DNA of 64,000 bases from Bosea sp. (in: a-proteobacteria) (GTDB lineage: Bacteria > Pseudomonadota > Alphaproteobacteria > Rhizobiales > Beijerinckiaceae), in the NCBI GenBank assembly GCA_023910605.1, contig JAAVVV010000001.1:124001-188000 (forward strand), read 5' to 3'. Below, piece by piece: positions 63,403 through 64,000 of this stretch. The notes under the pieces are model-generated. The model did no database searches, was not told the origin of the DNA, and was given only the letters and a program-made list of their open reading frames with translations. Position numbers and translations under genes: made by a program. Each line of letters starts with the position of its first letter. Within the stretch, counting starts at the first letter, position 1.

Positions 63403-64000
63403 GCTGGCCTCCATTGCGCAGGGGCCGTCATGTTGAGCACGGCCAGCTCCAGTTCGGCAGCGATGCGCGCCGTGAGCGCATGTTCTAGCGAGGGCTCGCG
63501 GCCGGAGGCATGGCGCTCGCCCTGCTGCAGCGCGATGACCGCCCAGCGCAGATGCGCCATCACCTCCCAGTAGCGCACCGCGTCCCCATCGATCGGCAAG
63601 CCCCCGCCTGCTGCATAGCCGCGGTGGAAGGCTTCGCGCGAGCCGATCCCGCCAGCCTCGAGCCGGTCGCGCCCGAAGCGCCAGCAGCGCGCGCAGAACC
63701 AGCCCAGATCCGCCATGGGGTCGCCCCAGCCGGCGAACTCCCAGTCCAGGATGGCTGTGAGACCCGCGCCATCCACCATGTAGTTGCCGGTCCGGAAATC
63801 GCGGTGGACCAGCGTGATCCGCGATGGCGCCGGCGCATGACGCCCGGCCCAGCGCAGGCCCCATTCCAGCGCAGGCCGCACCGCCCCCATGGCGTCGAGC
63901 GCGCCGCGCAGGAAGGCGACCTCGGTGCGGGCGGGATCAACCGGCGGTGGGCCAAGAAAGGGCAAAGCGGCGTGGGCGCTGCCATCGGCCGGCGGCCTTG
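63399..64000 (-). CDS. APH-like phosphotransferase, C-terminal part
   Basis: The C-terminal two thirds of an aminoglycoside-phosphotransferase-fold kinase; the start is beyond the right edge of the window. The catalytic loop reads HRDFRTGNYMVDG and the metal-binding DWEFAGWGDPMADLGWF follows. This subgroup is commonly linked to acyl-CoA dehydrogenase genes in Actinobacteria and Proteobacteria. The substrate is unknown. Followed by a DUF6285-like gene, its usual partner. Confidence 0.84.
   Translation of the reverse strand, partial: RPPADGSAHAALPFLGPPPVDPARTEVAFLRGALDAMGAVRPALEWGLRWAGRHAPAPSRITLVHRDFRTGNYMVDGAGLTAILDWEFAGWGDPMADLGWFCARCWRFGRDRLEAGGIGSREAFHRGYAAGGGLPIDGDAVRYWEVMAHLRWAVIALQQGERHASGREPSLEHALTARIAAELELAVLNMTAPAQWRPA

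Overview
The window is a G+C-rich (about two thirds), densely coding chromosomal segment of an alphaproteobacterium. The order of Hyphomicrobiales (Rhizobiales) is suggested by a cobS / J-domain / bolA neighbourhood at the left end, an mdh-sucC-sucD-sucA-sucB-lpdA block, an alphaproteobacterial-type Zur box, a CnoX with an intact WCGPC site and an HWE-family histidine kinase. I cannot name the genus. There is no rRNA, CRISPR array, phage or recognisable insertion sequence, and one tRNA (Gly-GCC).

Layout. 1-5.1 kb: end of cobS, a J-domain protein, bolA, a tiny membrane protein, znuC-znuB, zur and znuA, a zinc-uptake unit with a Zur operator between zur and znuA. 5.1-15.6 kb: MFS and EamA transporters, a thiolase, a secreted D,D-carboxypeptidase with a repeat tail, a COG0523 metallochaperone GTPase, a FemAB/BcsL-like acetyltransferase and an acyl-CoA synthetase. 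15.8-26.2 kb: a GDSL autotransporter esterase, purH, a tyrosine-phosphatase-like protein, an MsbA-type exporter, tRNA-Gly, a YbaK deacylase, and cnoX / LON-domain / MFS. 26.2-31.4 kb: an IlvD/Edd sugar-acid dehydratase followed by fosX, a small unknown gene and a truncated acetyltransferase; then an aminotransferase, a palindromic repeat and a hydratase.

31.4-41.2 kb (minus strand) is the TCA-cycle block mdh, sucC, sucD, a Pmp3/YqaE peptide, sucA, sucB, an unknown gene, lpdA. Two things stand out here. sucB carries a one-base frameshift just before its catalytic motif. Between sucB and lpdA sits an unrecognised 239-residue gene at about 43% G+C, coupled to the sucB stop by a 1-nt overlap. It is the best candidate in the window for something undescribed.

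41.5-48.7 kb: TetR, zapE, an AhpD-like protein, a MAPEG protein, an NMT1/THI5-type ABC importer and terC with a clear terminator. 48.8-64 kb: an otsB remnant, a four-PAS HWE kinase, mtnP, a peptide-type ABC importer with an ATC-hydrolase-family gene, an Fsr-like exporter, a ring-cleaving dioxygenase, a truncated CaiB/BaiF gene, a pcaF-like thiolase, an orphan ArsJ-like exporter and a phosphotransferase cut by the window end.

Recurring themes are metal handling (ZnuABC/Zur, COG0523, TerC), defence against phosphonate drugs and arsenate (FosX, Fsr, ArsJ), decayed gene ends (otsB, CaiB, GNAT), and an unusual number of exact short tandem duplications (13-20 bp) inside linkers and at gene ends. 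All calls are from reading the sequence; no database search was run.
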